This document shows, one piece after another, positions 17,754 through 29,173 of a stretch of 64,000 nucleotides of DNA. The stretch comes from Staphylococcus roterodami. GTDB lineage: Bacteria; Bacillota; Bacilli; Staphylococcales; Staphylococcaceae. The DNA is taken from assembly GCA_022493055.1 (NCBI GenBank), contig CP092781.1, forward strand, positions 2,480,001 through 2,544,000. The letters are read 5' to 3'. The notes under the pieces were generated by a model. The model did not search any database. It worked only from the letters and a program-made list of their open reading frames with translations, and was not told where the DNA came from. The translations under genes were made by a program, and so were the position numbers. The stretch's first letter is position 1; each line of letters opens with the position of its first letter.

Positions 17754-17858
17754 ATGAAATTAGATTTACAGACTGCTCGTCGTAATTTAAATAGCCCTAA
17801 CATTAAAACAAGAAAGCGTGCTTTGAAAATTATTAAACAACATAAAAGAGCGAAATAA
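17754..17858 (+). CDS. 34-residue basic peptide, putative metal homeostasis protein family
   Basis: MKLDLQTARRNLNSPNIKTR followed by KRALKIIKQHKRAK; 34 residues, very basic. AAGGAGGG eight bases before the ATG is an excellent ribosome site. The NSPNIKTRKRALK core matches a small protein annotated in staphylococci and lactobacilli as putative metal homeostasis protein; no biochemical role is known to me. A strong terminator follows at 17970. It is transcribed away from the broken MFS gene. Confidence 0.75.
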   Translation: MKLDLQTARRNLNSPNIKTRKRALKIIKQHKRAK

Positions 17859-17969
17859 TTGTTTTAATTTGACTATATTGTATATCTAACTATATTTTCG
17901 AGTATCCCTAGCTCGTCAATATATAATAACTCTATACTTACTATTTCCTTACATTACTTCACATATTTA

Positions 17970-18010
17970 AGAGCTGCATATACACTCACTCCTTGTGTAC
18001 ATGCAGCTCT
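17970..18010 (+). terminator. terminator between the small peptide gene and gpmA
   Basis: AGAGCTGCATATACAC (17970-17985) pairs with GTGTACATGCAGCTCT (17995-18010), with one bulged pair, followed by T7 on the plus strand. It ends the plus-strand transcript; on the minus strand it follows the gpmA stop but lacks a good T-tract. Confidence 0.85.
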
Positions 18011-18014
18011 TTTT

Positions 18015-18701
18015 TTATAAGTAATATTTATCTTTAACTTCTAAATCATCTGTTAATTCATAAACAAGCGGGGCACCTGTTTTAATTTCGTAGTTAATAA
18101 TATCCTCATCAGAAACATCTTCCAAATATTTAATTAATGCACGAATAGAATTTCCGTGCGCAGAAACTAATACTGTTTGGCCATCTAATAAATATTGTGA
18201 AATGTGATCAGTCCAAAATGGAATCACACGCACTAGAGTATCTTTTAAGCTTTCTGAATATGGCATCATGCGTTTGTCTAAATGATTGTAACGACGATCA
18301 GCTAAGTATGCTTCACGTTGTTCTTCAGTTTCTGCTGGTGGTTTCACATCGTAAGAACGACGCCAAATATGAACTTGTTCTTCACCGAATTCTTTTCTAG
18401 CATCATCTTTATTTAAACCTTGTAATCCACCATAGTGACGCTCATTTAAGCGCCAGCTTTTATAAACTGGAATCCATTGTTGTTTAGATTCAGTTAAAAT
18501 ATAATGCGTTGTATCTAAAGCACGTGTCAGTAATGATGTAAATGCTACATCAATTGCAATATTATTTTCTCTTATTTTTTCTCCTGCTCTAGTAGCTTCA
18601 TTAATACCTAGTTCAGATAAATTAACATCTTCCCATCCAGTAAATAAATTTTTAGCATTCCACTCGCTTTGTCCATGTCGACATAAAATTAATTTTGGCA
18701 T
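18015..18701 (-). CDS. gpmA: 2,3-bisphosphoglycerate-dependent phosphoglycerate mutase
   Basis: Glycolytic enzyme interconverting 3- and 2-phosphoglycerate, 228 residues. The phosphohistidine motif LCRHGQSEWN (6-15) and a second catalytic His in VSAHGNSIRAL near residue 183 are intact. ERHYGGLQGLNK is the substrate-loop signature. ATG with AAGAGG upstream. Alone in its transcript. Some residues (for example LSELG, LEVKDKYYL) differ from the S. aureus protein as I remember it. Confidence 0.95.
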   Translation of the reverse strand: MPKLILCRHGQSEWNAKNLFTGWEDVNLSELGINEATRAGEKIRENNIAIDVAFTSLLTRALDTTHYILTESKQQWIPVYKSWRLNERHYGGLQGLNKDDARKEFGEEQVHIWRRSYDVKPPAETEEQREAYLADRRYNHLDKRMMPYSESLKDTLVRVIPFWTDHISQYLLDGQTVLVSAHGNSIRALIKYLEDVSDEDIINYEIKTGAPLVYELTDDLEVKDKYYL

Positions 18702-19023
18702 AATTCATAACCTCTTTCCTTTTATCTTAGGATGTTATTTCAGGAAAACTGAAATGATTTAACTTTTGTAATGAAACTTATGGTTTGCTTTAAATTCAAA
18801 AAATTAAATCGATAGTTTATAGATATAGAATACATAAATCCTATTCCCCATTTTCATTTATTTAATTCATAAACAAATAAATAACTTCCTATTAACAAAT
18901 CATATTATACACCTTTCCCTTTTATTTTTCTAAGGTTCTAAAAATATTTTTAGGTTACCCTAATTCTATAACAAAGAAAAACACTTCAATAGATAAAAAT
19001 TTATCTATCAAAGTGTAAAATAC
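18702..19023. other. intergenic region between the CDF gene and gpmA
   Basis: About 320 AT-rich bases. It holds the gpmA ribosome site, presumably the gpmA promoter, and the terminator at 18981-19016. I see no further open frame or repeat. Confidence 0.6.
18981..19016 (-). terminator. terminator after the CDF transporter gene
   Basis: ACACTTCAATAGATA pairs with TATCTATCAAAGTGT with one C/A bulge, and T5 follows on the minus strand. It lies eight bases past the stop. Confidence 0.8.
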
Positions 19024-19890
19024 TTATAGATGGTCTGGTTCAGGATGTACATACACTGAAGAAATACCTTGTTTATGTAAATGATGTTCAACTTTATCAC
19101 AAATTCGATGTGCTTCTACTAGAGATAGACTCGCATCCACAACAATTGTTACATCGATAAATACACTACTTCCATGATATCGTCCTTTAATACTTTTAAC
19201 ATCTTGTACTTCATCAACATCTAAGATATCGTTACGATACTCTTCTAATTCTGTCTCATTAAATCCATCACTTAACATAAATATAGCTTCCTTAAAAATA
19301 CCGAAACCTGTATAAACAATTAATAGACCTAAAAGTGTAGCCAAAATAATATCGACGATTGGAAAACCTATTTGTGTAAATATTAATCCAATTGCTGTTC
19401 CGATACTGACTAAACTATCAGATAGATTATCTTTTGCAGCTGAATTTAAAGAACTACTTTTCGTCTTTTTCGCTAAGCGTTGATTAATAATAAACACAGC
19501 CAACATAACAAGACCACTAATTAAACTGATAATAATTGTTATTGCATTTGGCACAACATCATCTTCTTTAAATAGACGAGGTCCATTTTGAATAACTACT
19601 TGGATACCGACAAACATAATAACGAATGACACTAATAAAGAAGAGATGTTTTCAGATTTCAAATGACCATATGGATGATTTCTATCAGCTGGTTTAATAG
19701 AAATTTTCAATCCAATGATAACGGCTAAAGATACAATAATATCTGTCATATTATTTAATGCATCTGCTCTAACTGCTGCAGAATTAAAGACAAAACCTGT
19801 CACATATTTAACTATGGATAAGATAATATATACGGTTAAACTTAAATAAGCGCCACGTTGTGCCAATTTAAGATTTTCATTATGAGACAT
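19024..19890 (-). CDS. cation diffusion facilitator family metal exporter
   Basis: About 288 residues with six helices and a cytoplasmic C-terminal domain. The CDF metal-site residues appear as RADALNNMTDI in helix 2 (HxxxD-type position occupied by D/N-D) and AKDNLSDSLVSIG in helix 5 (DxxxD). A HPYGH-like NHPYGHLKSEN motif is also typical. Metal (Mn, Zn or Fe) cannot be told. ATG 19890 is chosen because AAGGTGG precedes it by eight bases; a GTG four codons upstream is the longer alternative. Confidence 0.88.
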   Translation of the reverse strand: MSHNENLKLAQRGAYLSLTVYIILSIVKYVTGFVFNSAAVRADALNNMTDIIVSLAVIIGLKISIKPADRNHPYGHLKSENISSLLVSFVIMFVGIQVVIQNGPRLFKEDDVVPNAITIIISLISGLVMLAVFIINQRLAKKTKSSSLNSAAKDNLSDSLVSIGTAIGLIFTQIGFPIVDIILATLLGLLIVYTGFGIFKEAIFMLSDGFNETELEEYRNDILDVDEVQDVKSIKGRYHGSSVFIDVTIVVDASLSLVEAHRICDKVEHHLHKQGISSVYVHPEPDHL

Positions 19891-20026
19891 GCGTTGAACC
19901 ACCTTGAATTAGTATAGTAACAATATTATGAATGATTCATTTTAAATTTACAACGTTTTTATTTTTTATAAATTTTTATAAAATTAAACTAATTATTTCA
20001 TTAGCATTCCCTAATATTTTTTTAGC

Positions 20027-20370
20027 CTTTCTGCGATATTTATGAGCTAGAAAGGCTTACGCATTAGTAGCGAAGCTAACTAATGTGTTCCTCTGCTTTC
20101 TGCGATATTTATGTGCTAGAAAGGCGCCCAACTCTTCCTGTTTGTTAACTTTCGTCTCGAAAGTTTCTATGTTGGGTCCCTACGCATGAGTAGCGAAGCT
20201 AACTAATGTGTTCCTCTGTTTTCTGCGATATTTATGAGCTAGAAAGGCGCCCAACTTCCCATGCTTGTTAACTTTCATCTCGAAAGTTTCTATGTTGGGT
20301 CCCTACGCATGAGTAGCGAAGCTAACTAATGTGTTCCTCTGTTTTCTGCGATATTTATGAGCTAGAAAGG
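20027..20370. repeat. 123-bp tandem repeat upstream of sbi
   Basis: Units start at TACGCAT (20058, 20181, 20304) with an exact 123-bp period. The third copy is partial and a fragment of the unit (20027-20057) precedes the first. Each full unit contains three inverted repeats: ACGCATTAG...CTAATGTGT enclosing TAGCGAAGCTA; CTTTCT...AGAAAG; and CCCAAC...GTTGGG enclosing AACTTTCG-TCT-CGAAAGTT. The GTTGGGTCCC end resembles, but is not, the STAR core. Copies 1 and 2 differ at a few loop positions. The rest of the 704-bp gap holds the sbi promoter and SaeR sites. Confidence 0.85.
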
Positions 20371-20470
20371 TTCTCAATTCTTCCTATTTGTCAGAATATA
20401 TGTCGAAACTACATTCATTTCCCCCTCTAAAAACACGCTGAATATTCTGAATTAAAGGCTTGTTTGGTTA

Positions 20471-20518
20471 GTTAACACAAGTTAATCGATTAGTTAACAT
20501 TAGTTAATAATTAGTTAA
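20471..20518 (+). promoter_or_regulatory. array of five GTTAA SaeR half-sites upstream of sbi
   Basis: GTTAA occurs at 20471, 20481, 20493, 20503 and 20514. The last pair has the exact SaeR spacing GTTAA-N6-GTTAA (20503-20518); the others are spaced 10, 12 and 10 bases. SaeRS is the known activator of sbi. The array ends about 75 bp before the start codon. Confidence 0.75.
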
Positions 20519-20570
20519 TGTCCATTTGTATGCGCCTGTGATAAATTCTAAAAGCATACAATAAATTTAA

Positions 20571-21905
<1,335 letters not shown>

Positions 21906-22335
21906 TCAATCAAAAATATCTTCTCTAGTTTTACATTATTTTTAAATAATTTTCGTATTAAAATATCCGTGAATAAGAGCCGTTGTTCCTAAAATGAAGC
22001 AACGGTTCTTTGTATTATTTATAGTCAAACATTCCATATTCAATTCCCTACTTATTAAATAAAGATTTCTTCGTTAACGAATAGTTCATCTTTTAGTTGA
22101 ATACGCTCAAACTTATTAACGATGTATCAATACAAATTATGTCATAACCTTCCTCACTTTAACTTAATTTATTAAAATCAAACAGAAATAAAACCAAAAA
22201 AACTTTACAAAATATTGTTGTATCGATATATAAAGGTTTACACCTAAAAAATTTCCCCAAATACAACTAAACATTAAAACATCATTTTTCATTAAACAAA
22301 AATGTCTCTTCAATGCATGTTGATAGTAATTAACT
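21906..22335. other. intergenic region between sbi and the hlgA control region
   Basis: Contains the sbi terminator (21976-22009). The remainder is AT-rich with no coding frame or repeat I would support. Confidence 0.6.
21976..22009 (+). terminator. terminator after sbi
   Basis: AGAGCCGTTG pairs with CAACGGTTCT over 10 bases with one G-U pair, followed by TTTG. About 70 bases past the sbi stop. Confidence 0.75.
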
Positions 22336-22351
22336 TTTAACGAATAGTTAA
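22336..22351 (+). promoter_or_regulatory. SaeR box upstream of hlgA
   Basis: TTTAACGAATAGTTAA fits GTTAA-N6-GTTAA with one mismatch in the first half-site, 70 bp upstream of the hlgA start. A perfect cre box follows two bases later. Confidence 0.65.
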
Positions 22352-22353
22352 TG

Positions 22354-22367
22354 TGAAAACGCTTTCA
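22354..22367. promoter_or_regulatory. cre (CcpA) box upstream of hlgA
   Basis: TGAAAACGCTTTCA fits the catabolite-responsive element consensus TGNAARCGNWWWCA at every position and is nearly symmetric. It lies between the SaeR box and the start codon, where bound CcpA could repress hlgA when glucose is present. Confidence 0.65.
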
Positions 22368-22372
22368 AATAA

Positions 22373-23350
<978 letters not shown>

Positions 23351-23370
23351 ACAGTTCAATCATTTTACAA

Positions 23371-23403
23371 AATCCTGGGACACATCATATTTGTCTTAGG
23401 ATT
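23371..23403 (+). terminator. terminator after hlgA
   Basis: AATCCTGGGACA pairs with TGTCTTAGGATT over 12 bases with G-U and one A-G mismatch, followed by T6. It lies 21 bases past the stop. Confidence 0.8.
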
Positions 23404-23563
23404 TTTTCTTATTGAACCAGCATCGTAACACTAAAGAATTTCATCGTGCATTAAATTTAAAATAGCAAACGATATTTATAAAAATAAAGTGTCGCACCAT
23501 AATAGTTACACTTATAATACAAACGAATCAATTTAAAATTAAAACTTAAATAATTATTCTACA

Positions 23564-23579
23564 GTTAATAAACAATTAA
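23564..23579 (+). promoter_or_regulatory. distal SaeR-like box upstream of hlgC
   Basis: GTTAATAAACAATTAA fits GTTAA-N6-GTTAA with one mismatch. It is 350 bp from the hlgC start, so it may be fortuitous or serve a distal promoter. Confidence 0.4.
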
Positions 23580-23827
23580 CTTTTAGCAGTAGATAAATAA
23601 AATCTCAAAATTCAAAATTTTATTTTTACAAACATTAATTAAAAATAAATTTAAGATATTCGTGTAAGTAATTTCCTAAAAAATGTTTATAGCTGTCAAC
23701 AATAGTAAGGAATTATTAAGTGTATTTCTCACAAAACTAGTTTTTGTCATTCCAAACAAAAAGATATTATTGAACGGAATTATGGCATTTTTAACTTAAT
23801 TTCAAAGAAAGTTGATAATAGTCAATT

Positions 23828-23843
23828 GTTAATGAACAGTTAA
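23828..23843 (+). promoter_or_regulatory. SaeR box upstream of hlgC
   Basis: GTTAATGAACAGTTAA is an exact GTTAA-N6-GTTAA SaeR site 71 bp upstream of the hlgC start, the right place to activate the hlgCB promoter. Confidence 0.75.
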
Positions 23844-23913
23844 TTATAATAACGTTCAAAATATATTATTATTTAATTAAGTTAAATAAAATTATAGAAA
23901 GAAAGTGAAACTT

Positions 23914-24861
23914 ATGCTTAAAAATAAAATGTTAGCTACAACATTATATGTTAGTTTAATTGCTCCCCTTGCCACTCCGTTATTCGAAAATGCTAAAGCT
24001 GCTAACGATACAGAAGACATCGGTAAAGGAAGCGATGTAGAAATTATCAAAAGGACAGAAGATAAAACAAGTAATAAATGGGGTGTAACTCAAAACATCC
24101 AATTCGACTTTGTAAAGGATAAAAAATATAACAAAGATGCTTTAATTTTAAAAATGCAAGGCTTTATTAGCTCTAGAACAGCATACTACAACTATAAAAA
24201 AAGTAATCATGTTAAAGCTATGCGTTGGCCCTTCCAATACAATATTGGTTTAAAAACAAACGACCCTAATGTCTCATTAATTAATTATTTACCTAAAAAT
24301 AAAATTGAATCTACAAATGTGAGTCAGACATTAGGATACAACATCGGTGGTAATTTCCAGTCAGCCCCATCACTCGGTGGTAATGGATCATTTAACTACT
24401 CTAAATCGATTAGCTATACACAACAAAATTATGTCAGTGAAGTAGAACAACAAAACTCTAAAGGTGTTTTATGGGGCGTTAAAGCAAATTCATTTGCAAC
24501 TGAATCAGGTCAAAAGTCAGCATTTGATAGCGATCTATGTGTAGGTTATAAACCTCACAGTAAAGACCCTAGAGATTATTTTGTTCCAGACAGCGAATTG
24601 CCACCTTTAGTACAAAGTGGTTTTAACCCTTCATTTATCGCAACAGTATCTCATGAAAAAGGATCAGGTGATACAAGCGAGTTTGAAATTACTTACGGTA
24701 GAAATATGGACGTCACTCACGCCATTAAAAGATCAACACATTATGGCAACAGTTATTTAGATGGACATAGAGTCCATAATGCATTTGTAAATAGAAACTA
24801 TACTGTGAAATACGAGGTCAATTGGAAGACTCATGAAATCAAGGTGAAAGGACAGAATTGA
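23914..24861 (+). CDS. hlgC: gamma-haemolysin S-component HlgC
   Basis: Class S leukocidin subunit, 315 residues, signal peptide of 29 residues ending in AKA. It pairs with HlgB to form HlgCB, which targets C5a receptors on phagocytes. The stem [19 protein letters not shown] and rim [15 protein letters not shown] are intact. Codon 209 encodes Cys ([11 protein letters not shown]) where I remember Phe in S. aureus. [10 protein letters not shown] matches HlgA more than the HlgC I know. The ATG at 23914 has GAAAGTGA upstream; a GTG three codons earlier is part of that site. hlgB follows after one base. Confidence 0.96.
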   Translation: MLKNKMLATTLYVSLIAPLATPLFENAKAANDTEDIGKGSDVEIIKRTEDKTSNKWGVTQNIQFDFVKDKKYNKDALILKMQGFISSRTAYYNYKKSNHVKAMRWPFQYNIGLKTNDPNVSLINYLPKNKIESTNVSQTLGYNIGGNFQSAPSLGGNGSFNYSKSISYTQQNYVSEVEQQNSKGVLWGVKANSFATESGQKSAFDSDLCVGYKPHSKDPRDYFVPDSELPPLVQSGFNPSFIATVSHEKGSGDTSEFEITYGRNMDVTHAIKRSTHYGNSYLDGHRVHNAFVNRNYTVKYEVNWKTHEIKVKGQN

Positions 24862-24862
24862 T

Positions 24863-25840
24863 ATGAAAATGAATAAATTAGTCAAATCATCCGTTGCTAC
24901 GTCTATGGCATTATTATTGCTTTCTAATACTGCTAATGCTGAAGGCAAAATCACACCAGTAAGCGTCAAAAAAGTCGATGACAAAGTTACTCTATACAAA
25001 ACAACAGCCACAGCAGATTCTGATAAATTTAAAATTTCACAGATTTTAACATTCAATTTCATCAAAGATAAAAGTTATGATAAAGATACTTTAGTGCTTA
25101 AAGCTGCAGGTAATATTAACTCAGGTTATGAAAAACCTAACCCTAAAGACTATGATTTTTCAAAATTATATTGGGGTGCAAAATATAATGTATCAATTAG
25201 TTCACAATCTAACGATTCAGTAAACGTCGTTGATTATGCACCTAAAAATCAAAATGAAGAGTTTCAAGTCCAAAATACTTTAGGTTACACATTCGGTGGA
25301 GACATTAGTATCTCTAATGGCTTATCTGGTGGACTTAACGGAAACACTGCGTTTTCAGAAACAATTAATTATAAACAAGAAAGCTATAGAACAACATTAA
25401 GCCACAACACAAATTATAAAAATGTTGGCTGGGGTGTTGAAGCACATAAAATTATGAATAATGGTTGGGGACCTTATGGACGAGATAGTTTCCATCCAAC
25501 ATATGGCAATGAACTCTTCTTGGCTGGTAGACAAAGCAGTTCATACGCAGGCCAAAACTTCATTGCGCAACATCAAATGCCATTATTATCAAGAAGTAAC
25601 TTTAATCCGGAATTTTTAAGTGTATTGTCACATAAACAAAATGGCGCTAAAAAATCTAAAATCACCGTAACATATCAGCGTGAAATGGACTTATACCAAA
25701 TTCGTTGGAATGGCTTCTACTGGGCAGGCGCGAATTATAAAAACTTTAAAACAAGAACATTTAAATCAACATATGAAATTGATTGGGAAAATCACAAAGT
25801 GAAATTGTTAGATACAAAAGAAACTGAAATCAATAAATAG
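24863..25840 (+). CDS. hlgB: gamma-haemolysin F-component HlgB
   Basis: Class F leukocidin subunit shared by HlgA and HlgC, 325 residues with a 26-residue signal peptide ending in ANA. It binds membrane lipid first; the rim residues around [18 protein letters not shown] form the phosphocholine pocket. The stem [20 protein letters not shown] is intact. The ATG lies one base after the hlgC stop (TGATATG), so translation is coupled. A start two codons later (MNKLV) is also possible. Confidence 0.97.
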   Translation: MKMNKLVKSSVATSMALLLLSNTANAEGKITPVSVKKVDDKVTLYKTTATADSDKFKISQILTFNFIKDKSYDKDTLVLKAAGNINSGYEKPNPKDYDFSKLYWGAKYNVSISSQSNDSVNVVDYAPKNQNEEFQVQNTLGYTFGGDISISNGLSGGLNGNTAFSETINYKQESYRTTLSHNTNYKNVGWGVEAHKIMNNGWGPYGRDSFHPTYGNELFLAGRQSSSYAGQNFIAQHQMPLLSRSNFNPEFLSVLSHKQNGAKKSKITVTYQREMDLYQIRWNGFYWAGANYKNFKTRTFKSTYEIDWENHKVKLLDTKETEINK

Positions 25841-25845
25841 GTAGG

Positions 25846-25884
25846 AAAAACGGTCGTCACTGTTAATTGAGACGACCGTTTTTT
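25846..25884. terminator. bidirectional terminator between hlgB and the biotin operon
   Basis: AAAAACGGTCGTC pairs with GACGACCGTTTTTT around a 12-base loop, with A-runs on both sides, so it can end hlgCB transcripts and the bio operon. Confidence 0.9.
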
Positions 25885-25890
25885 AATTTA

Positions 25891-26358
25891 TTATCTTAAT
25901 AAGACTGCCATTCTTTTTCTTAAAGCTAAATACAATGGAATTGCCAATATAATTGTAAATATAATTCCTGGAATCGCGTTTAGCAATACCGCCCATACAG
26001 GTAAATTTAAAATGATCGATAACAATAATCTAGATAATAAACTTCCCAAAACACTTGCTAAAACTAACGAAAGTACATTTATTTTCAATAAATAAACTAC
26101 AAATATTGCAATTAATCTAAAAGTTAAAGATATCATCACATTGATTGGATTAAATACGCCGAGTATAAGCAAAATGATACTAGATAACAATCCACCTAAA
26201 AAATATTTTTTAATTCCAAAGAAAGCTAGTATCAATAATGCTACTGGTGCAGATAATTGAAAATCTAGTCCCGGTAAAATAGAAGGTATTTTCAAAACTG
26301 CTAAAATCGTTAATATCGCTGCAATCGCACTTATTTGCGTCATATCTTTTGATGTCAT
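25891..26358 (-). CDS. small polytopic membrane protein of the biotin operon, possible precursor carrier
   Basis: About 155 residues with five or six hydrophobic segments and a basic C-terminus (LALRKRMAVLLR). ATG 26358 has AGGAG seven bases upstream. It begins 10 bases after bioW, so it is last in the bioDABFW transcript. I do not recognise the family with confidence. Its size and helix pattern resemble ECF S-components. Bacillus sphaericus has a small membrane protein BioX beside bioW. Import of pimelate, the BioW substrate, is therefore a reasonable inference, but no ECF signature is clear. Confidence 0.6.
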   Translation of the reverse strand: MTSKDMTQISAIAAILTILAVLKIPSILPGLDFQLSAPVALLILAFFGIKKYFLGGLLSSIILLILGVFNPINVMISLTFRLIAIFVVYLLKINVLSLVLASVLGSLLSRLLLSIILNLPVWAVLLNAIPGIIFTIILAIPLYLALRKRMAVLLR

Positions 26359-26368
26359 ACTAAAACTC

Positions 26369-27061
26369 CTATACCGTTTCATAAATAACTTGCTTCGGTG
26401 TGCTTTCTAAAAATGATATGTAATGATCTAAATCAATACTATAGTCTACAAATATTATTCTGCCTCCATATCTTGTGTTAATAGGTTTAATATCAAATAA
26501 TCGATGGTAGCCCATTTTAGCAGACGCAAAATATCCTGTTGTATACGTTAAGTCATCAGACACACAAAGTTCTCCTTTGACATACGAATGCGCATTGATA
26601 CAACTTGCAATTGCTAAGGCATCCTTCACTCTTTCAGTTAAGTTCGCTTTGCAATTTATATCTTTAAACGAAAAGTGCGTTGCCCTAATCCCCCTTTGTC
26701 CAAATGAATCTAAACGTTTACCAGAAGTAGCAGATAGAATAATAGCGCCTGTATAAACCGTTTCATTTTTAATATATCTCATCCCTCGATTTAGCGCTTG
26801 TTCAGTAATACCACATGCCAGTATTAAATTTTGGAGATTCGCTTTATCATTTTCAATAATAGACAAAGCTTTTATTTGCTTAATAGGTGTCGTTATTTTT
26901 TGAATCTTTATATTTAGAAAATCTGGCTGGCCATTTTCGTGAAAAAATCCTTTATTATAAAATTTTTGAATAGTCCGTTCTATGTTTTCAAGTTCGCATA
27001 TCGTTTCAGCACCACTAATGTGCACATCTTGGTTGCTAGCACGCATTTTTATACTATAAAT
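26369..27061 (-). CDS. bioW: 6-carboxyhexanoate-CoA ligase (pimeloyl-CoA synthetase)
   Basis: Activates pimelate to pimeloyl-CoA, the substrate of BioF. 230 residues starting MYSIKMRAS (first codon ATT read as Met). [38 protein letters not shown] and GGRIIFVD are the conserved blocks of BioW. The best ribosome site, GAGGTG, is six bases before an ATT codon at 27061 and no ATG/GTG/TTG start keeps the family's N-terminus. A GTG within the ribosome site or the ATG at 27097 are alternatives. It directly follows bioF. Confidence 0.87.
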   Translation of the reverse strand: MYSIKMRASNQDVHISGAETICELENIERTIQKFYNKGFFHENGQPDFLNIKIQKITTPIKQIKALSIIENDKANLQNLILACGITEQALNRGMRYIKNETVYTGAIILSATSGKRLDSFGQRGIRATHFSFKDINCKANLTERVKDALAIASCINAHSYVKGELCVSDDLTYTTGYFASAKMGYHRLFDIKPINTRYGGRIIFVDYSIDLDHYISFLESTPKQVIYETV

Positions 27062-27071
27062 GACAATCACC

Positions 27072-28187
27072 TCAAACTTCTTGATGCAAAATTTCAAACA
27101 ACCTATCTACATCTTGTTTAGTATGAAAATACGATAATGATATTCTTAACATTGGCTTCGTAACAGTTGGATACCTTAAATAACTAGTAAATAGATGATG
27201 CTTTAATAATGTTTGATGAATGTTCTGTGCCGCTTCTAAGTCATCAAACTCAATAAACTTAATCGGCGAGTTTGAACTATTATAATTAACGTTACGTGCT
27301 TTTAACTTTTGGTTAAAATATTCACTCAAATTATTTAATTTAGCGCGTCTATCATCAGCATTTATTAACTTCTCAACATTTCTTTTTATAAAATACAGAT
27401 TATAAATTGGCAAACTACTTGAGTAGATGAGTGGTCTACCGTGATTTACTAACATATCCTTCACATCATTTGGACTAAGAATCACACCACCATACGCACC
27501 ACATGCTTTCGACAAACTTGAAGTCAATATATCAACTTCCCTATAATTTGAGATATCTTCTAATCCCAAACTATGCGAAACATCAAGTATCAATATTGCC
27601 TTATATTTGCGCTTTAACCATACTAATTGCTCAATATCAGCAACATCACCATTCGTTGAAAATACACTATCAGATATGATTATTTTTTGTATATTTTGAT
27701 TTGCAAATTGAGCTAACCTTTTTTCTAAATCAGCAATATCTAAATGCTTATATATCACTTTTTCTAAACTACTTAACTTAATACCGTCAATAATACTCGC
27801 ATGATTTTCTTGATCTGAAAACACGACACAATTTTTATTTTTGAAAATATTAAACAACGCCAAATTCGCATCATAACCATTATTAAAAATCGTGCACGCA
27901 CTATATCCGAGCCAACCTGCTAACATAGATTCAATCTCTTCATAAGCTACCGAACTTCCACTAATCAATCTTGAACTTGATAAGTGATAACTATATTTCC
28001 GCAAAAAACTTTCGAAATCGACTTGATCAAAGGCTATTTGACCTAATCCTAAATAATCATTAGATGTATAGTTCGTACATCGCTTATTTTCTACTTCAAT
28101 ATACTGTCTATCTATATACCCTACCGATTTAAGCGACCGATATAACCCTTTCTGTTGTAATAAATCAATTTGCTCTTGAAACATCAT
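27072..28187 (-). CDS. bioF: 8-amino-7-oxononanoate synthase family enzyme
   Basis: PLP-dependent alpha-oxoamine synthase that condenses pimeloyl-CoA and alanine, 371 residues. [30 protein letters not shown] and the PLP-lysine segment [12 protein letters not shown] are present. The start at ATG 28187 (MMFQEQ) has AAGGA upstream and overlaps the end of bioB by 23 bases; longer in-frame starts reach further into bioB without a ribosome site. Confidence 0.9.
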   Translation of the reverse strand: MMFQEQIDLLQQKGLYRSLKSVGYIDRQYIEVENKRCTNYTSNDYLGLGQIAFDQVDFESFLRKYSYHLSSSRLISGSSVAYEEIESMLAGWLGYSACTIFNNGYDANLALFNIFKNKNCVVFSDQENHASIIDGIKLSSLEKVIYKHLDIADLEKRLAQFANQNIQKIIISDSVFSTNGDVADIEQLVWLKRKYKAILILDVSHSLGLEDISNYREVDILTSSLSKACGAYGGVILSPNDVKDMLVNHGRPLIYSSSLPIYNLYFIKRNVEKLINADDRRAKLNNLSEYFNQKLKARNVNYNSSNSPIKFIEFDDLEAAQNIHQTLLKHHLFTSYLRYPTVTKPMLRISLSYFHTKQDVDRLFEILHQEV

Positions 28188-29172
28188 TCTTGTTTTCCTT
28201 ATTTTCACAAGTGCCATAATCAATTTCAAAGCCTAAATCATTTATCATATCGTAGTCTAATTGATTCGGTTGCCCACCAGTAATTAGATAATCGCCGACA
28301 AATATTGAATTCGCTGCTTTTAATGCTAAAGGTTGTAACGAACGTAAATTCACCTCTCTACCTCCAGCAATACGAATCTCTTTCGTAGGATTAATTAATC
28401 GGAATAATGCTACGATTCTTAAACATTTCATTGGTGTTAAATCATCCATACTTCCAAACTTTGTACCTTTAATTGGATGTAAAAAGTTAATCGGAATACT
28501 ATCTGCATCCATTTCTTTTAAAGCATACGCCATATCAACAATATCTTGATTAGATTCTCCCATACCACAAATCACGCCAGAACATGGTGAGATATTATTT
28601 GCTTTCATCAGTTCTATCGTATCTGTTCTATCTTTATAACTATGCGTTGTCACGACGTTATCATGGTAATTTTCACTTGTATTAATATTGTGGTTATATC
28701 TGTCTACACCAGCTGACTTAAGTTTCTTAGCTTGTTCGTCATTCGTTAATCCTAAACATGCACATATTTTCAGTTGCGGGTGTTGAGATTTAATCGTTCT
28801 TACAGTGTTACTAATATGATCAACTTCTTTATCGCTTGGTCCTCTACCACTCATAACAATACAATATGTTCCAATATGATTATCATGCGCCACCTTTGCA
28901 CCATCGATAATTTGTTCTTCTGGAATTAAAGCATATCGCTGTTTTTGTTTAATATCTCTTGATTGTCCACAGTACCCACAATTCTCAGGACATATCCCAC
29001 TTTTGGCATTTAATATCATATTCAATTTCACTTTTTTACCAAAATAATGTTTTCTTAAAATATACGCTTCATTTAATAAATCTAATGTGTCAATGTTCTT
29101 ATCTTCATAAAGTTTTAATACTGCGTCTTTTGTTAATTGTTCCCCTTGTAATATGCGTTTAGCCAAATTCAT
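28165..29172 (-). CDS. bioB: biotin synthase
   Basis: Radical SAM sulphur insertion enzyme converting dethiobiotin to biotin, 335 residues. Cys61, Cys65 and Cys68 (CPENCGYC) bind the SAM [4Fe-4S] cluster. YNHNINTS, and the late [13 protein letters not shown], are standard BioB motifs around the [2Fe-2S] site. It starts two bases after the bioA stop and overlaps bioF. Confidence 0.95.
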   Translation of the reverse strand: MNLAKRILQGEQLTKDAVLKLYEDKNIDTLDLLNEAYILRKHYFGKKVKLNMILNAKSGICPENCGYCGQSRDIKQKQRYALIPEEQIIDGAKVAHDNHIGTYCIVMSGRGPSDKEVDHISNTVRTIKSQHPQLKICACLGLTNDEQAKKLKSAGVDRYNHNINTSENYHDNVVTTHSYKDRTDTIELMKANNISPCSGVICGMGESNQDIVDMAYALKEMDADSIPINFLHPIKGTKFGSMDDLTPMKCLRIVALFRLINPTKEIRIAGGREVNLRSLQPLALKAANSIFVGDYLITGGQPNQLDYDMINDLGFEIDYGTCENKENKNDVSRAN

Positions 29173-29173
29173 A

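Larger units (their letters stand above)
23351..23913. other. intergenic region between hlgA and hlgC
   Basis: 563 bases, very AT-rich. It holds the hlgA terminator, two SaeR-type boxes (23564 and 23828) and the hlgC ribosome site. No coding frame is credible. Confidence 0.6.
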
